Below, piece by piece: positions 1 through 11,438 of a DNA stretch of 64,000 bases. The notes below the pieces were generated by a model. It did not search any database. It had not been told where the DNA came from and saw nothing but the letters and a program-made list of their open reading frames with translations. The DNA is from Endomychus coccineus (Eukaryota; Arthropoda; Insecta; Coleoptera; Endomychidae). Position 1 is the stretch's first letter. Each line of letters begins with the position of its first letter. The position numbers and the translations under genes were made by a program. The stretch is taken from NCBI GenBank assembly GCA_958510875.1, contig OY294070.1:113998703-114062702 (forward strand), written 5' to 3'.

Positions 1-2199
1 TACCTCACTAGGCGAAGAGTTCCACGTCTTCGCCGTTCGAAATAGAAATGAACTCTGGTAGGAAGAAGTTCGGCTGGTCTCGAGCTGGACAACGAAGGAG
101 TGACTAGTTTGAGCTCGTCTAATCCGCCTATCTGGAATCTGTCGTGGTGGAACAAGAGACAAGATTTCTGATGAACACCGGCCATGGAAATATCTATAGA
201 AAAGGGAGAGATCTCCCAACTTTCTACGATGTTTTAGAGAGGTTAATGAATTCGTGAGTGTGACATCAATCTGGCGAATAGATTACTTCTGGATAGAATC
301 CAGGAGCTTCAGCGTATCTCTATGCAATGCTCTAATCCATTTTTTCTTTAAGATCTCGTTTCGTGGGAAAGCAAATTTTGAATAATATGTCTTGTCTGGG
401 TTACTGTCATAGTTACTTTTGCAGTTTGGTTCACAATATTCAGCTGACATTCTGATATAAAATGGTGAAACTTAAAAATGATAAATCACCTCATCAAGAT
501 CAAGATAACCTCAAGAAAACTGATAAGAATTCCGGACGCAAAACATTATATGGTCTTAGTGAAATAAAAACGGCTGTCTAAGAAACAAAGTACCCAAATA
601 ACAGCATGACCATTTTATTGTCACAGCGTAGCCTACACAGCACTTGGCTCAATCTCTTGAATTGTACATTTATTAATTGTTTACAGCACAAATGAATTCT
701 TTCAGGTATACGTTATATTTCTGTATATACCGTCATTAGCATGACTATATTCACCGACTGACTGACACAACGAATTCTTCACTGCACTGACTGAAATATG
801 TTGAAGTTGCTCTATGGATTTCAATAAGTTCCTGTAAGTCAACAAGCCAAGATTACGGCCTTCGATGACATAGGTTAAGGTCACTGTTTACTGCTTTTCG
901 TACCCACTTGCGGCGACCGTATAGTAGTCGAAGTAATGAAAAGAACCAAGAACATCTACAAAAAGGATACAGTACATTGTCTGCTATAATAAAAATTATC
1001 ATTTTACGGAGAGTCATTAACTGTATACGATGTAACATGGTCGAAAGATTAGCTGCTTCTGATTTTTCCACGTTATCTCGTGTAGCGGAATGTTTCAACA
1101 AACGGATTTCTTCGAACTGCCTTTAACTTGGTCTATATTTCCAACCTGTACAATGAATTCAATGTACAATAAGATTGTCCAAAAACTGGTAGTCTTATGG
1201 AACTATGGAATTTCGATTTCCTTCACTGTTTGTTCAGTATGTTCCAATTAATACAATAAAGGTTGTTGTTCAATGCAAGTTGAAGTGGTGGTAATGTTTG
1301 GTGATTGTGGTTCAATTAGACATCGGAAATCCTGATATTAGGCAGTTATATCGATTTTACATTTTTCAAGTATTTTCGTAGGTCTTGAAGATTCTCTATT
1401 TCCCTAGTTATGGGCAGTTTTCTTGTATTTTGATAACATAACTTCCCAGCACTGCCTTCTTGTCTTTATTGTGGTTGCATAGGCTGGCCACTGAAGTTTC
1501 GTTTGGAAACACTACTAATCATTGCATTTCTTCCAATAATAAATGCGAAAAATACTATGTACATGTTGTAAAACATGAGTGGAACGTTTCCATGAAGGAT
1601 TTGGTAATATCGATAAAAAAAGGGGAGTATTTGAGGGTCGAAGTTATTTAATTATTGAATTTATTACTGCAACACTTGGAGCATTGACCTAATGAAAACT
1701 CAACTGTTCCATGCTTGAGTGAAAATTGATATATGTTACTCATTATTCTGGGGACAACACACAATTATGAAAATAAGTTTAAATTGATCTAAAGATTCAC
1801 TCCCACCTCCCTATCTGCCCTATTCCTTATACCTGTGAGGTACTTCCGATCAATCATAAGATAATAATAATTTATTTGTTCTAGCAAAATGGGAAGTCCA
1901 TGAATCCCTTTTCACTTATGAGAGCGTCTTCCAAGGCTCTACCAGTTGCGAACGCTCTGATTGATAGTATTAAATTAATATTGGCCCACTGAAATGTAGA
2001 GTAGAGTTGTTGAATAATAAATATTCCAGAATATGTATTTTTTCATTGTGATATTATAAGTGGGTTAATTTGATCAAGGGTCTCCAAACTTTCCAGACTT
2101 AGGGACATACTGTTCACTCCAGTGAGTTCCAAGGGCCAACTGAGCGAGCATACGCTTGCTCAATTTGCTAGTTCAATTACTACTGTGTACTGACTGTAC
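1..2199. other. Unassigned AT-rich sequence
   Basis: I see no supportable gene in this stretch. Open frames are short (at most 82 residues), overlap on both strands and show no domain I recognise. The first 200 bases are more GC-rich than the rest and could be the end of an old retroelement, but no diagnostic motif survives. No tandem array or long inverted repeat is evident. Confidence 0.5.
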
Positions 2200-3240
2200 T
2201 TTATTGTTACGACCGCGACATTTGACGACACCTAGTGGTCACACGCGGAAATAGGTAATAGTAGTATCCTTTATCGCTAACAGATAGCGCTAGTAGTACT
2301 CCCGAAAGAGCAGTAACAATTAAACATTTGCTAATAATTTCCTTGTTGCAAGAAAAATCTGGTGTATTCGACGTCTACGGAAGGCGAAAGAAGCGAAACT
2401 GTCTGTTGTGGGATAAAGTAGTGCATAACTCCTTAAAACGTGTTTGTGCGTGTTTAAAAGACATCTTCGTAGCAGTATTTTGATTTGACTTGTTGTTTTC
2501 GTGTGTGATTTACTAGTATGGAAAAGAAGCGGAATGCACAACATTCAAAGAACAATGGAACTTTCAATATTTCATATTTGAGTCCAGTAAGAAGTCACTA
2601 TGTTTGATTTGCAATGAAGCCGTTCTCAAAGAATATATAACATTAAACGTCATTATGAAACGAAACATTTCCTAATTACTCAAAATATACAGGAAGTTTG
2701 TGGACAGAAAAATGTGAGGCTTTGAAGCGCGGATTTAGATCGCAGCAATCTTTGTTTACGAAACTCAATACTGAACAAGAGCTCGAACCAGCTTTCGTGT
2801 GGCTCTTTAAATTGTGAAACGTTTAAAACCATTCACCAATGGAGAAATAGTCGTAGGATGCGTAATTGCAGTAGCCTAAGAAATGTGCCCTGAAAACGTA
2901 AATTCATTTGAAACACCGTGGCTCGAAGAGTAGGAGACATCGCAGGAAATATGTTATCTCGATTGTCTGTCAAAAATGGACATCTTGATTGGCTTTCTCT
3001 GGCCTTGGATGAGTCAACGGAGGTATCAGATACTGCTCAAGTGTTGATTTTCATTCGAGGAGTAGATAGAAGGTATGGAGTGTATGAAATACTTCTAGAT
3101 ATTGAACCTTTTATGGAAAAACACGAAATCTATATATCTACTCATGGAGGCAAAAACGTGTGAGATGAAAATTGAGGATTGGTTGCTCTTGTGTCAAAAG
3201 CTGTAGAAAATGATGGTGGTTCAAAACCATTAGTCTTACA
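2200..3240 (+). pseudogene. hAT-like transposase remnant (ZBED5/GTF2IRD2 type)
   Basis: This is a decayed plus-strand DNA transposon of the hAT group that gave rise to the ZBED5, SCAND3 and GTF2IRD2-like proteins. A start codon at 2518 opens a short Lys-rich stretch followed by a BED-finger-like piece (CLICNEA in the frame near 2600), after which stops and frameshifts interrupt it. The clearest block is at 2918-3163, which reads LALDESTEVSDTAQVLIFIR and then RYGVYEILLDIEP; in this family that block carries the first catalytic Asp region (LDESTD, then SDTAQ). The reading frame is lost after about 3163, where sequence of a different type begins. It is not expected to be active. Assignment to the broad family is fairly secure and rests on remembered motifs, not a search. 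Confidence 0.7.
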
Positions 3241-3665
3241 TTGTATCATTCATCAACAGTCCTACCACTACTGGCAGACCGAAACCGCGTTAATCTGATC
3301 TGGGTGTCGGAACATCAGGGAACGACAGGCGATGAAAAAGCCGACGAACTTGCAAGAAGAAAGTGGGAGAACGCCCCAAAGCCCGAACAGACCACAGGTG
3401 TACTAGAACGAAAGTCTGTAGAAGACTAGATCATCAGAAACCACAAAGAATACTGGGAAAAATTCCAGGAAACGAACATGGGAAGAAATACTCCAAAGCC
3501 CCGTGTAACGAAAGAACGACGTACCTATAAGCTCTATATAGGAAAAGAATAGAAGGAGTTAACAGGGCTCGTGGGACTGTAACAATGGTGACCTGACATG
3601 CAGACTTTGGGGTAGGGATACAGAAGCAGTGACTGAGTGTCACCGAAGGCAATAGCCAGACAAGC
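3241..3665 (+). pseudogene. LINE RNase H fragment (I/R1-like)
   Basis: A plus-strand fragment of the RNase H domain of a non-LTR retrotransposon. The frame 3241-3429 contains VNLIWVSEHQGTTGDEKADE followed by LARR, the usual end of an RNase H fold: a conserved H in a WVPGH-type motif (here WVSEH, changed) and the final catalytic D in NEKADELA. After a stop at 3427 the reading can be followed into Arg/Lys-rich tail sequence with further stops to about 3660. Upstream RT sequence is absent: the piece abuts the hAT remnant directly, so it is a truncated insertion or a rearrangement. Confidence 0.7.
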
Positions 3666-3934
3666 CTCCAAGCGCGTATGCCTGTAAAGGTGACTCTAAC
3701 AGTAGATCATTAGATCTAAAGGCTCATAACCTCCACATAAAGAATTTTCTTCACCTCCGCAAAAAAAAAAACACTACTGTCGTTCTTGCGGAACATCAAA
3801 TATTTTGCTATCCCCAAAAATGCCCCATGGGTGAGGTCACAACTTATTGGTGTTTAGGCCGTCACGTGCACTCTTAAATATTAAAAAAAACGATGTTTGG
3901 TAATTTCTTTCTACAAATTTTTGAAGTTTTACTG

Positions 3935-5893
3935 TTCAATGTGAACCAAATTGTATCTCCTCATAAGGTATCTCTGTTAATATTCGTGCTAGAAAAAACC
4001 GACCATGCATCCTCGAGTTCTTTTTCTGAGACAAATTTGGAGTTGCCTATGAATTTTGACTCATGTCATTTTTTTAGGCACTGTTGGCAAATACTCGATT
4101 TTTCAGGATTCCATGTAGCATGCTTAATGTTAGAGCCTATTTTGCCGTAGGCGGATTTTTTTAGCGTTTTCGTTTTCAAGTTATGACACAAAGTTGTATT
4201 TTTAAAATAGAAACCATAGTAGGCTGAAGTTTCGTTGAAAATAGTATTTCTTGTTGATTTCAATAATATATAACGTGATAGGTCTGACATATTTTTTTCG
4301 TTTATTTCCGATTTTTGGCAAATTATTACTTTTTACGTATCATGGTCAAGTAATATCTGAATAGAATAGAAAAAATCTGCAAATTAAGAATTATTAAATT
4401 AGATGAAAATTTTAAACCTATAAATATCTACAAAATCTAACAAAACCCAAACAACATGGCATACAACAAAAATAACGGTAACGGTCAAACTGATTTCCGT
4501 TTTGTTGTATGTAAGGTTGACAATGTTTTTGTAAACCTCTCATAGTATTTAATATATGCACATTTGAAATTCCTTGAATTACATTTTCAAAATTTTGCAT
4601 CAATTGGTCAATATTCCCGCTAACATTTGAATATTATCCTTTGAGATGACCCTACAAAAAATAGTCCAGAGGGGACAGGTCTGGTGATCTCGGTGACCAT
4701 GCGACAGGTCCATAATTTACTATTCACTTTTCCGAAATTTCTTGTAGAAATAAGTTGAGACTGTTCGTGCATTATGTGTGGGTGCTCCATCCTGTTTAAA
4801 GTAGACACGTATTCTTTTACTCAGCGCTATATCGTCTAGTGCATCTTCAAGCTTGTTTTGTAGTATCTCTGAATATCTTTCTGCGTTCAAATCAGTTAGC
4901 CGCCCTGCCCTGTTGTACGCGATTTCCTATAGTTTGATTAAGATTAATGTTACTCCAAAATCTACGGTTATTTCTACTGAAAATGTCAGCACTACTACTA
5001 CTATGTATGTTCCATCAGTCTATATTATGTTATGAAAAAAAAAATATCTTCCATTTTGAGCTGCTGCAAATACCAATTGCAAAAATCTATTCGTTTCACT
5101 TTGTCTCCCGGATGCAAGGACTGCAGGTGTCGATATTTGTAGTGTTGGAATTTGTTGTTTTTTCAAGATTCATGTAATGGAAGATTGTGAAATATTCATA
5201 ATTTCTCTAGTGGGTATTCATGGATTAATCGTTACATTTCCTATTACTTCAATGTCACGTAAATCTTCATTTGCCTTTTGGTATTTCTTGGGGCGAGTTT
5301 GATTAAATGAACCGTAAGTTTTTGAATTGTCCTCTAACCTTTTGAAAGTTTTCAAATACAATTTTTCCGCCGCCTCTGAATTTTTGTGACAAATTATATA
5401 ACACTCAATCATATTATATTTTTCGGCGTTTCAGTTCACTATAATTTATTTATAAAAGGGAAATAACCCGATAACTATCGAATCAACAATTTGAAAAAAT
5501 GTTCTCTGAAGGAAGCCTACTTGACTATATAATACGGAAAGATTAATAATTTTCCAAAAATCAAAAATGAATGAAAAAAATTATGTCAGACCCATCATAT
5601 TATATACAGTTGAAACTAACAAAAAATCCCTTTGCCAACATCAATGAATTGCAAGTAAAAAAGTGTTTTCCTTACATGGCAATAGCTGTAACATTAAACA
5701 TGTTACGAGGCTTTGTTGAAATCTTGAAAAATCAAATATTCAGCAACAGCGCCTGAGCAAATGACACGACTCAAAATTCATAGGCACCCTCCAAATTTGT
5801 CTCAAAAAAGAGCTAGAGGATGCGTGTTAGGTTTTTTTCCTAGCGCGAATATTAATGGAGATATCCTATAAGGACATCCAATTTAGTTTACCT
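3935..5893. repeat. Fold-back element with ~0.35-kb inverted arms
   Basis: The left arm, about 3935-4320, is matched in inverted order by the right arm, about 5540-5893. For example, ATTCGTGCTAG near 3982 pairs with CTAGCGCGAATATTAA near 5848. The segment near 4260-4292 reading through GATAGGTCTGACATA pairs with TATGTCAGACCCATC near 5583. The ~1.1 kb between the arms holds a minus-strand mariner remnant. The arms are imperfect, with substitutions and small gaps, indicating age. Confidence 0.75.
4400..5420 (-). pseudogene. Mariner-like transposase remnant inside fold-back
   Basis: Decayed minus-strand transposase between the fold-back arms. Near 4610-4800 the minus strand reads a HPHIMHEQSQ-type block (the H-rich block around the second catalytic Asp, normally DGAPPH) and then WTCRMV and RPVPSGLFFVG, the corrupted remains of the WPARSPDLTPLDFFLWG block that holds the third catalytic Asp. 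Multiple stops and frameshifts split it, and the pieces at 4418-4603 and 5218-5412 are the downstream and upstream ends. It is clearly inactive. The arrangement of long inverted arms around a mariner core is repeated at 11.4-13.2 kb and 28.0-29.9 kb. Confidence 0.6.
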
Positions 5894-5928
5894 CGTACTA
5901 AAAGCAAAGTAGTAGTTTAGATAGATCA

Positions 5929-6825
5929 ACTCTGATAAGATTTCAGTGCAATATTACTATTCAGACTAACACTAACACTAAAGTCACAAACCTATAGTTC
6001 CAGACTCTGATAAGATTTCAGTGCGACATTACTATTAAGACTAACACTAACACTAAAGTCACAAACCTATATTTCCTAACTCTGATAAGATTTTAGTGCA
6101 ACATTACTATTCAGACTAACACTAACACTAACGTCACAAACCTATAGTTCCAGACTCTGATAAGATTTCAGTGCGACATTACTATTCAGACTAACACTAA
6201 CACTAACGGCAAAAACGTATAGTTCCAGACTCTGATAAGATTTCAGTGCGACATTACTATTCAGACTAACACTGATACTAACGTCACAAACCCATAGTTC
6301 CAGACTCTGATAAGATTTCAGTGCAACATTACTATTCGGACTAACACCAACACTAATGTCACAAACCTATAGTTCCAGACTCTGACAAGATTTCATTGCG
6401 ACATTACTATTCAGAATAACACTAATACTAACGTCACAAACCTATAGTTCCAGACTCTGATAAGATTTCAGTGCGATATTACTATTCAGACTAACACTAA
6501 CGTCACAAACCTATAGTTCTAGACTTTGATAAGATTCCAGTGCGATATTACTATTCAGACTAACACTAACACTAATGTCACAGACTTGTAGTTCCAGACT
6601 CTGATAAGATTTCAGTGCGACATTGCTATTCAGACTAGCACTAACACTAACGTCACAAAGCTGTAGTTCCAGAGTTTGATAAGATTCCAGTGCGACATTA
6701 TTATTCAGACTAACACTAATTCCAACGTCACAAACCTATAGTTCCAGACTCTGATAAGATTTCAACGCTACATTACTATTCAGACTAATACTAACACTTA
6801 CGTCACAAACCTATAGTTACAAACA
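5929..6825 (+). repeat. Minisatellite, 75-bp unit, about 12 copies
   Basis: About 12 head-to-tail copies of a 75-bp unit. TCTGATAAGATTTCAGTGCG recurs at 5931, 6006, 6081, 6156, 6231, 6306 and onward, each followed by ACATTACTATTCAGACTAAC, an ACTAACACTAAC run and GTCACAAACCTATAG. Units differ by a few substitutions, and one near 6456 is about 6 bp short because one ACTAAC step was lost. The internal 6-bp repeat suggests the unit itself arose from a shorter repeat. No coding frame is maintained. Confidence 0.95.
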
Positions 6826-7147
6826 GCTGATTCACTCTTCTCATGGAACGAGCAAGTTTGCAACGTCACTGAAGAACCTCCGCTGGATGTAGTCATAGCC
6901 AGTCTTCTACGAGGTAAAAACCTCTCGCCATCTATGGATAGATGCCTTCACTAAGAAATCAACTATTGTACCACAATGACAGATTTATTGAACTTTACAA
7001 AAGTTGCAGGGAATCTGAGACTACTTGAGTGCGCCAGATGGTGACATCAAACCAATGTAAGAGAATTAGAAACAAATGAATATTTGAAATATACTCATTT
7101 ATCTCATGTTGACTTTTCTACATAACAATGATAAGGTCTTTTTAGTC

Positions 7148-7241
7148 CAGATTGAGCAGTAATGTCACAAACCTATAGTTTGAGACGAACGAAACACCTG
7201 TCTGGAATTATAGGTTTGTGACATTACTGATCGATCTGGGG
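7148..7241. repeat. Short palindrome sharing the minisatellite core
   Basis: Two ~32-bp arms (about 7149-7181 and 7208-7240) are inverted copies: AGTAATGTCACAAACCTATA pairs with TATAGGTTTGTGACATTACT, and the match extends outward through AGATTGAGC / GATCGATCT. The arm core GTCACAAACCTATAG is identical to the end of the minisatellite unit 300 bp upstream. This resembles a very short inverted-repeat transposon, or the seed from which the tandem array grew. Confidence 0.8.
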
Positions 7242-7535
7242 CAGCAATACGTTCTCATCCGAATATTATATCTATGAGTTTACCACTCGATAGTTTCCAG
7301 ATGTCAAGCTTGCGTTCGAATTCAGGAAGATATTTTAAGCAACTGTTATAGCTAATTCATATTTTGCTTACATAATCATTTCTTTCTTCTAGTTTCTTAA
7401 TTTTATTACTTCTTCTTAATCATTACTATTCCAATGCTATTTGGAGCATTAGTTGTTCTGCTTTTAATTTTTAGATCAAAATTACTTCCTGAACCTATTA
7501 CAAAATATTTCAGAATGGATTCATAAATTCTTGGG

Positions 7536-9450
7536 AAATGGATCGATTTTGATAGGACGAAGTGCTCTTCAGAATATCATCAGAAAAAAGTTGACCACAC
7601 CATAAAGTTGCGCAAATTGTTTCTGCTGTTTATAAACGATAAATAAACAATGTAATTAGCTCATTTTTGCGATAACATAAAAATTTCTGAAAAATGCAAA
7701 ATTTGGCCTTTTTTGATCCGATGAAGACCATTTTTTGTTATAAACAATTTATTTATTAGCAAAATAGATGAATTCGACCAAAACTCCGAGTTAGGGTCAT
7801 TTTCGGATAATTTTGGTATTCTGAGTTCAATTTTATCGTCAACATCATCGAATGTATACCCACAAATTTGGTAATTTGTTATAAACAAATTATATTTATT
7901 ATTAAATATACGAATTTGACCATATGTCGAGTTTATAGTCGTTGTCGAATAAATTTGGCCTCCTGGGTACAATTTTATTGCTATCATGGTCTTTAAATGC
8001 ATGAATAAATCTTTGAATTGTTACAAAGAATTTTGTTTACCAATAAAAATACGAATTTGACCAAAATGTCTTGTTTATAGTTGTGTTTTGATAATTTTGG
8101 CCTCTCGAGTAAGATTTTATTGCTATTATCTATATATTACATTTTCAAAAGGGAATTAGAAGAAAATGATAAAAACTTCAATGTCTTAGTAAAGTATCTA
8201 TAAATATACAGGATGAGTCAGTTTTTTGTAGACAAACTGCAACAGGAGATAGAACAAGTGTTTTTAAGAAGAAGAGTTCCCATAAACATATGTCGTAGAA
8301 GGCTTTGTTTTCGAGATACAGGGTGTTGAATTTGAAAAAAAAAATTCGTTTTTTGCAAATATCTCCGGAACCGTTCATCATACAGAAGACAGCTTTTGTA
8401 AGCATTTTCTACTCATAGTAAGCTATGTTCTGTGCGATGAAAAACATGTTTTTACTATTAATTGGTGGAGATTTTGAAGGGGTAATGGGTATTTTTCTCC
8501 CCAACTTCTACGCCACTGAAAAAAACGATTTTGAGATAATCATTTGAGCCGCCAATGTCTTCTACACAAAAAAAGTACTCTTGGTCATAAGCTCTAAAAA
8601 TGACCGTTTTCGAGAAAAATCAACTTTTATGTTGAAAAACATGGTTCTTCTTGCTAATTAAACAAAATTTATTCAAACGTTAGAACAAGTAACAAAACCA
8701 AAGGATTGACCATGTTTTTTAACATAAAAGTTGATTTTTCTCGAAAACTGTCATGTTTAAAGCTTATGACTAAGAGTACCTTTTTTTGTGTAGAAAACAT
8801 TGGCGGTTCAAAAATTTGTCTCAAAACCGTATTTTTCCCTGTGTCGTAGAAGTTGGGGAGAAAAACACCAACTAGCCCTTCAAAATCTTCACCAATTATG
8901 ACTAAAAAAGAATTTTTTGCCGCACAGAACATAGCTTGGTATGAGTAGAAAATGCTCACAAAAACTGTTCTCTGTACAATAAACGGTTCCGGAGATATTC
9001 GCAAAAAACGAAATTTTTTTTCAATTCCAACACCCTGTATCTCGAAAACGAAGCCTTCTACGACATTTGTTTATGGGAACTTTTCTCCTTAAAAATATCT
9101 GTTCTACCTCCTGTTGAAGTTTGTCTACAAAAAACTGACTCACCCTGTATATTTGATGTTGACGATAAAATCGGACTCAGAATATCAAAATTATCCAAAG
9201 CGGAGTTTTGGTCGGATTCATCTATTTTGTTAATAAATAAATTGTTCATAACAAAAAATAGTCTTTATCCGATAAAAAACAGTCAAATTTTGCATTTTTC
9301 AGAAATTTTTACGTAATCTCAAAAATTAGCTAATTAAATCGTTTAATTATTGTTTATAAACAATATAAGCAATTTGTGCAACTTTATTCATGGTGAAAAG
9401 AATGAACCTTGTCTCATCAAAATCGATTCATCTCCAAAGGACTTACGGGT
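7536..9450. repeat. Outer fold-back element with tandemly repeated arm
   Basis: Left arm 7536-8205 and right arm 9152-9450 are inverted copies. TTCTGAAAAATGCAAAATTT near 7685 pairs with AAATTTTGCATTTTTCAGAA near 9284, and the GATCGATTTTGATAGGACG end pairs with the TCATCAAAATCGATTCATC end. The left arm carries about three ~140-bp tandem units, each with TTGTTATAAACAA, an ACGAATTTGACCA block and a GATAATTTTGG block. The element's centre is occupied by a second, independent palindrome. Another copy of this family lies at 31.16-32.35 kb. Confidence 0.8.
8208..9151. repeat. Inner palindrome with ~450-bp arms
   Basis: A near-symmetric palindrome whose ends read ACAGGATGAGTCAGTTTTTT (start) and AAAAAACTGACTCACCCTGT (end). 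Arms run about 8208-8655 and 8695-9151, with only ~40 bp at the centre. Both arms carry the CACCCTGTATCTCGAAAAC motif at about one-third depth. No transposase frame is present; apparent ORFs on both strands are mirror images of one another. It sits inside the outer fold-back, so it was inserted later. A single-arm fragment occurs near 25.7 kb. Confidence 0.9.
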
Positions 9451-9790
9451 TCAGCCTATTTTTATACCCATTTGACTACAATGGAAGTGTTCTCCAGGAA
9501 AGAAGCAGATTAACAATGAATCATAGCTCCTGTGAGGACACATCACTAGTATTAGATGTATAATATAAATCTTATCTGGTAAATTGGTCATAACTGGCAT
9601 AACTTTTTTATATTGTCCTTGCATATCTGTAAACGCCTCTATCTGATGTAGCTAATTATGAGCTACGTGTGTTTAATTGATTGGCTGTATCAAAATCAAT
9701 AACTTCCGAGAATTATGTTGTACCAAACAATAGTCGTAGGCTATTTTACTACTATTTTATTACTATTTTATCAGTTAGTTGAAATAATCT
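9451..9790. other. Upstream region of gene A, nothing else recognised
   Basis: AT-rich sequence between the fold-back and the gene A promoter. No further gene or repeat is seen. It contains the only unique-looking sequence immediately upstream of gene A, so any proximal regulatory sites would lie here, but none is recognisable by eye. Confidence 0.4.
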
Positions 9791-9794
9791 ACTA

Positions 9795-9830
9795 CTTATA
9801 TAGCCCTGAAATTCGAATTTCATTATTCAA
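9795..9830 (+). promoter_or_regulatory. Candidate TATA box and initiator of gene A
   Basis: CTTATATAG at 9795-9803 lies about 30 bp before TTCAATCG (9826-9833), an arthropod initiator-like sequence. That would give a 5' UTR of about 22 nt before the ATG at 9851. Spacing fits a focused insect core promoter. There is no transcript evidence. Confidence 0.45.
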
Positions 9831-9850
9831 TCGGGTTCATCAAAATAACA

Positions 9851-9908
9851 ATGAATACCATCCTCTTCGGATTTGCGTTGATTTGTGTGGTATATGCAGG
9901 GAAAGAAC
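9851..9908 (+). CDS. Gene A exon 1: signal peptide of a small secreted protein
   Basis: The 58-bp exon encodes MNTILFGFALICVVYAGKE and ends one base into the next codon (phase 1) before GTAAGC at 9909. The sequence is a textbook signal peptide: a short polar start, an 11-residue hydrophobic core and an Ala at the likely cleavage site (VYA before GKE). The ATG has A at position -3 (ACAATG) and sits ~50 bp after a TATA box. It matches exon 1 of gene B at 45037 (MNAIICGLF...), also phase 1 with a GTAAG donor, which argues for paralogy. The phase-1 remainder C joins AT of 14771 to give His. I do not recognise the protein family, so its function is unknown beyond likely secretion. Confidence 0.7.
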
Positions 9909-10108
9909 GTAAGCATAATATATTTCTGATATAATGATTTCCGTTATATGCCTATTATGATCAAGAAAATAGAATTATTGTTCCACGAACCTGAGTATAG
10001 ATCTAATTCTATTGTCAAAATTTACCATTCTTTCGAATAATAGGCCAGCTCTGGTAAGGTTTAAAGAAGGGATCCTCGTTAGCTAGAGTTTTTTGCATCA
10101 CTGTCAAA

Positions 10109-11438
10109 TTGAGACTTGAACAGAACAGAATTATTATGAAAGATGACGCAACAAAAAGAAAAATAAATGACAGCAGAATCGTTAACAGTTATTACAAACA
10201 TTTATATAGTCTAGTTAATAAGCTGGGGAACTTACTAAAAATAAAGTGGGGCGTCGTATCAAAAAATTCTTCTTGCATGATATTCTGTGGCCGACGTGGA
10301 TCATTCGTAAGTGTTGAGCTAAGTGGACAGGACCTCCCATTCAACCCTAAACGCTAAATCAACCCTATTTCCACCCCCTTTGTTGAGATAGTTTTGAATC
10401 TATAAAAAAAATTACAAATAATCCTCCAAAATGGGTTTTAGGCGATTTTTTGGATCGCTGAACACGAATCCGACGTAATTTTCTAGGAAAACTCATTCAA
10501 TGAGCTGAAAATCAGGGAAATTTCGTCATTTTCATACAAAATTGCGCTCATTTTTCACGCGATTATCGTTTTATACATAAAAAACGTTGGCAGTCCCTTA
10601 TTTCGATCCAAAGTAGACCAAAACTAGGGAAATTTGCGGAAAACTATGGAAAACCTGGGAAGAAAATCTTTCCACATCATTGAAATTATCGTCTGATAAG
10701 TCGCTATAGGTGTGTTTTCGTTGTCGCTAATTACGAATTTGAAAAATATCGTTTTCCGGAAAAAAGAAGAAATTTTTCTTATGACTACTTATTCTTTTCA
10801 AATGTAATTTTTTGATTGCCGTGTTGATTAGCGATTGTGTTTTCGATGTGTACGTTAAATTACTGAAATTAAAAGTAGTGTAAAAAAAAAGAACTTTTCG
10901 TTTTTGAGTTATCGTGTAGATGAGCAATTCGACAGAAAGATAAAGAATTTTTCAAGGCTGTTCAAAATTCTATGAAAACAACTGTGGTGAAGTAATTTTT
11001 GCTTTAGGACATTTCTTTGAAGATTATCTAGCTTGAGAAAATGCAATATACTCTTCGGACTTCATTTGCGAAGAGTATAGTAATGTGCATCCATCTTAGG
11101 AGTATTTAAATCAAATAAGGTCAATCTAACAGCAGCTTTTTATTTTTATCGAAGTTGTGGAACACTTTACCTAGCGAGGACTTCCCCTATGTCTATAATC
11201 CACAAGCCTCCAAGAAAAGTACGAATGCCTATTTCCTCTCCCTACATTCCATCACTGGCTTACACGATGTTCTTCGAGCATTATAGGTTTCCCTCTCGTC
11301 AAGGTATAAAAAAAATCTGTGAGAGATTTACGATGAAAATACATTTTTTGTCTGTAACAATGTTGTTCATTCGTTTGAGAATAATGAAATAATTTTCGAA
11401 TTTGCTTTAACAGAGAATGGTATACCATTTCTTTTCTA
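10109..11438. other. Gene A intron 1, first part; fold-back motif fragment
   Basis: No exon is recognised here. About 10380-10560 contains a single-copy version of the motif TTTTTTGGATCGCTGAACAC followed by GAATCCG and a TTCTAGGAAAACTC block. This is the same core found five times per arm in the hairpin at 35.7-37.4 kb and in the fold-back at 55.8-56.9 kb. The rest is AT-rich with short spurious frames. Confidence 0.5.

Noticed and set aside
5929..6825. CRISPR-like array
   Set aside because: The units are contiguous 75-bp tandem copies without unique spacers, and the context is a eukaryotic genome.
7661..9249. Several 60-113-codon minus-strand ORFs
   Set aside because: They lie in arms of nested palindromes; the same peptides appear mirrored on the other strand or in the partner arm, so they reflect repeat structure, not coding.
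11411..11418. A 6-bp phase-1 microexon between AACAG and GTATAC
   Set aside because: Phase fits, but the length is too short for any confidence; such matches are expected by chance in a 5-kb intron.
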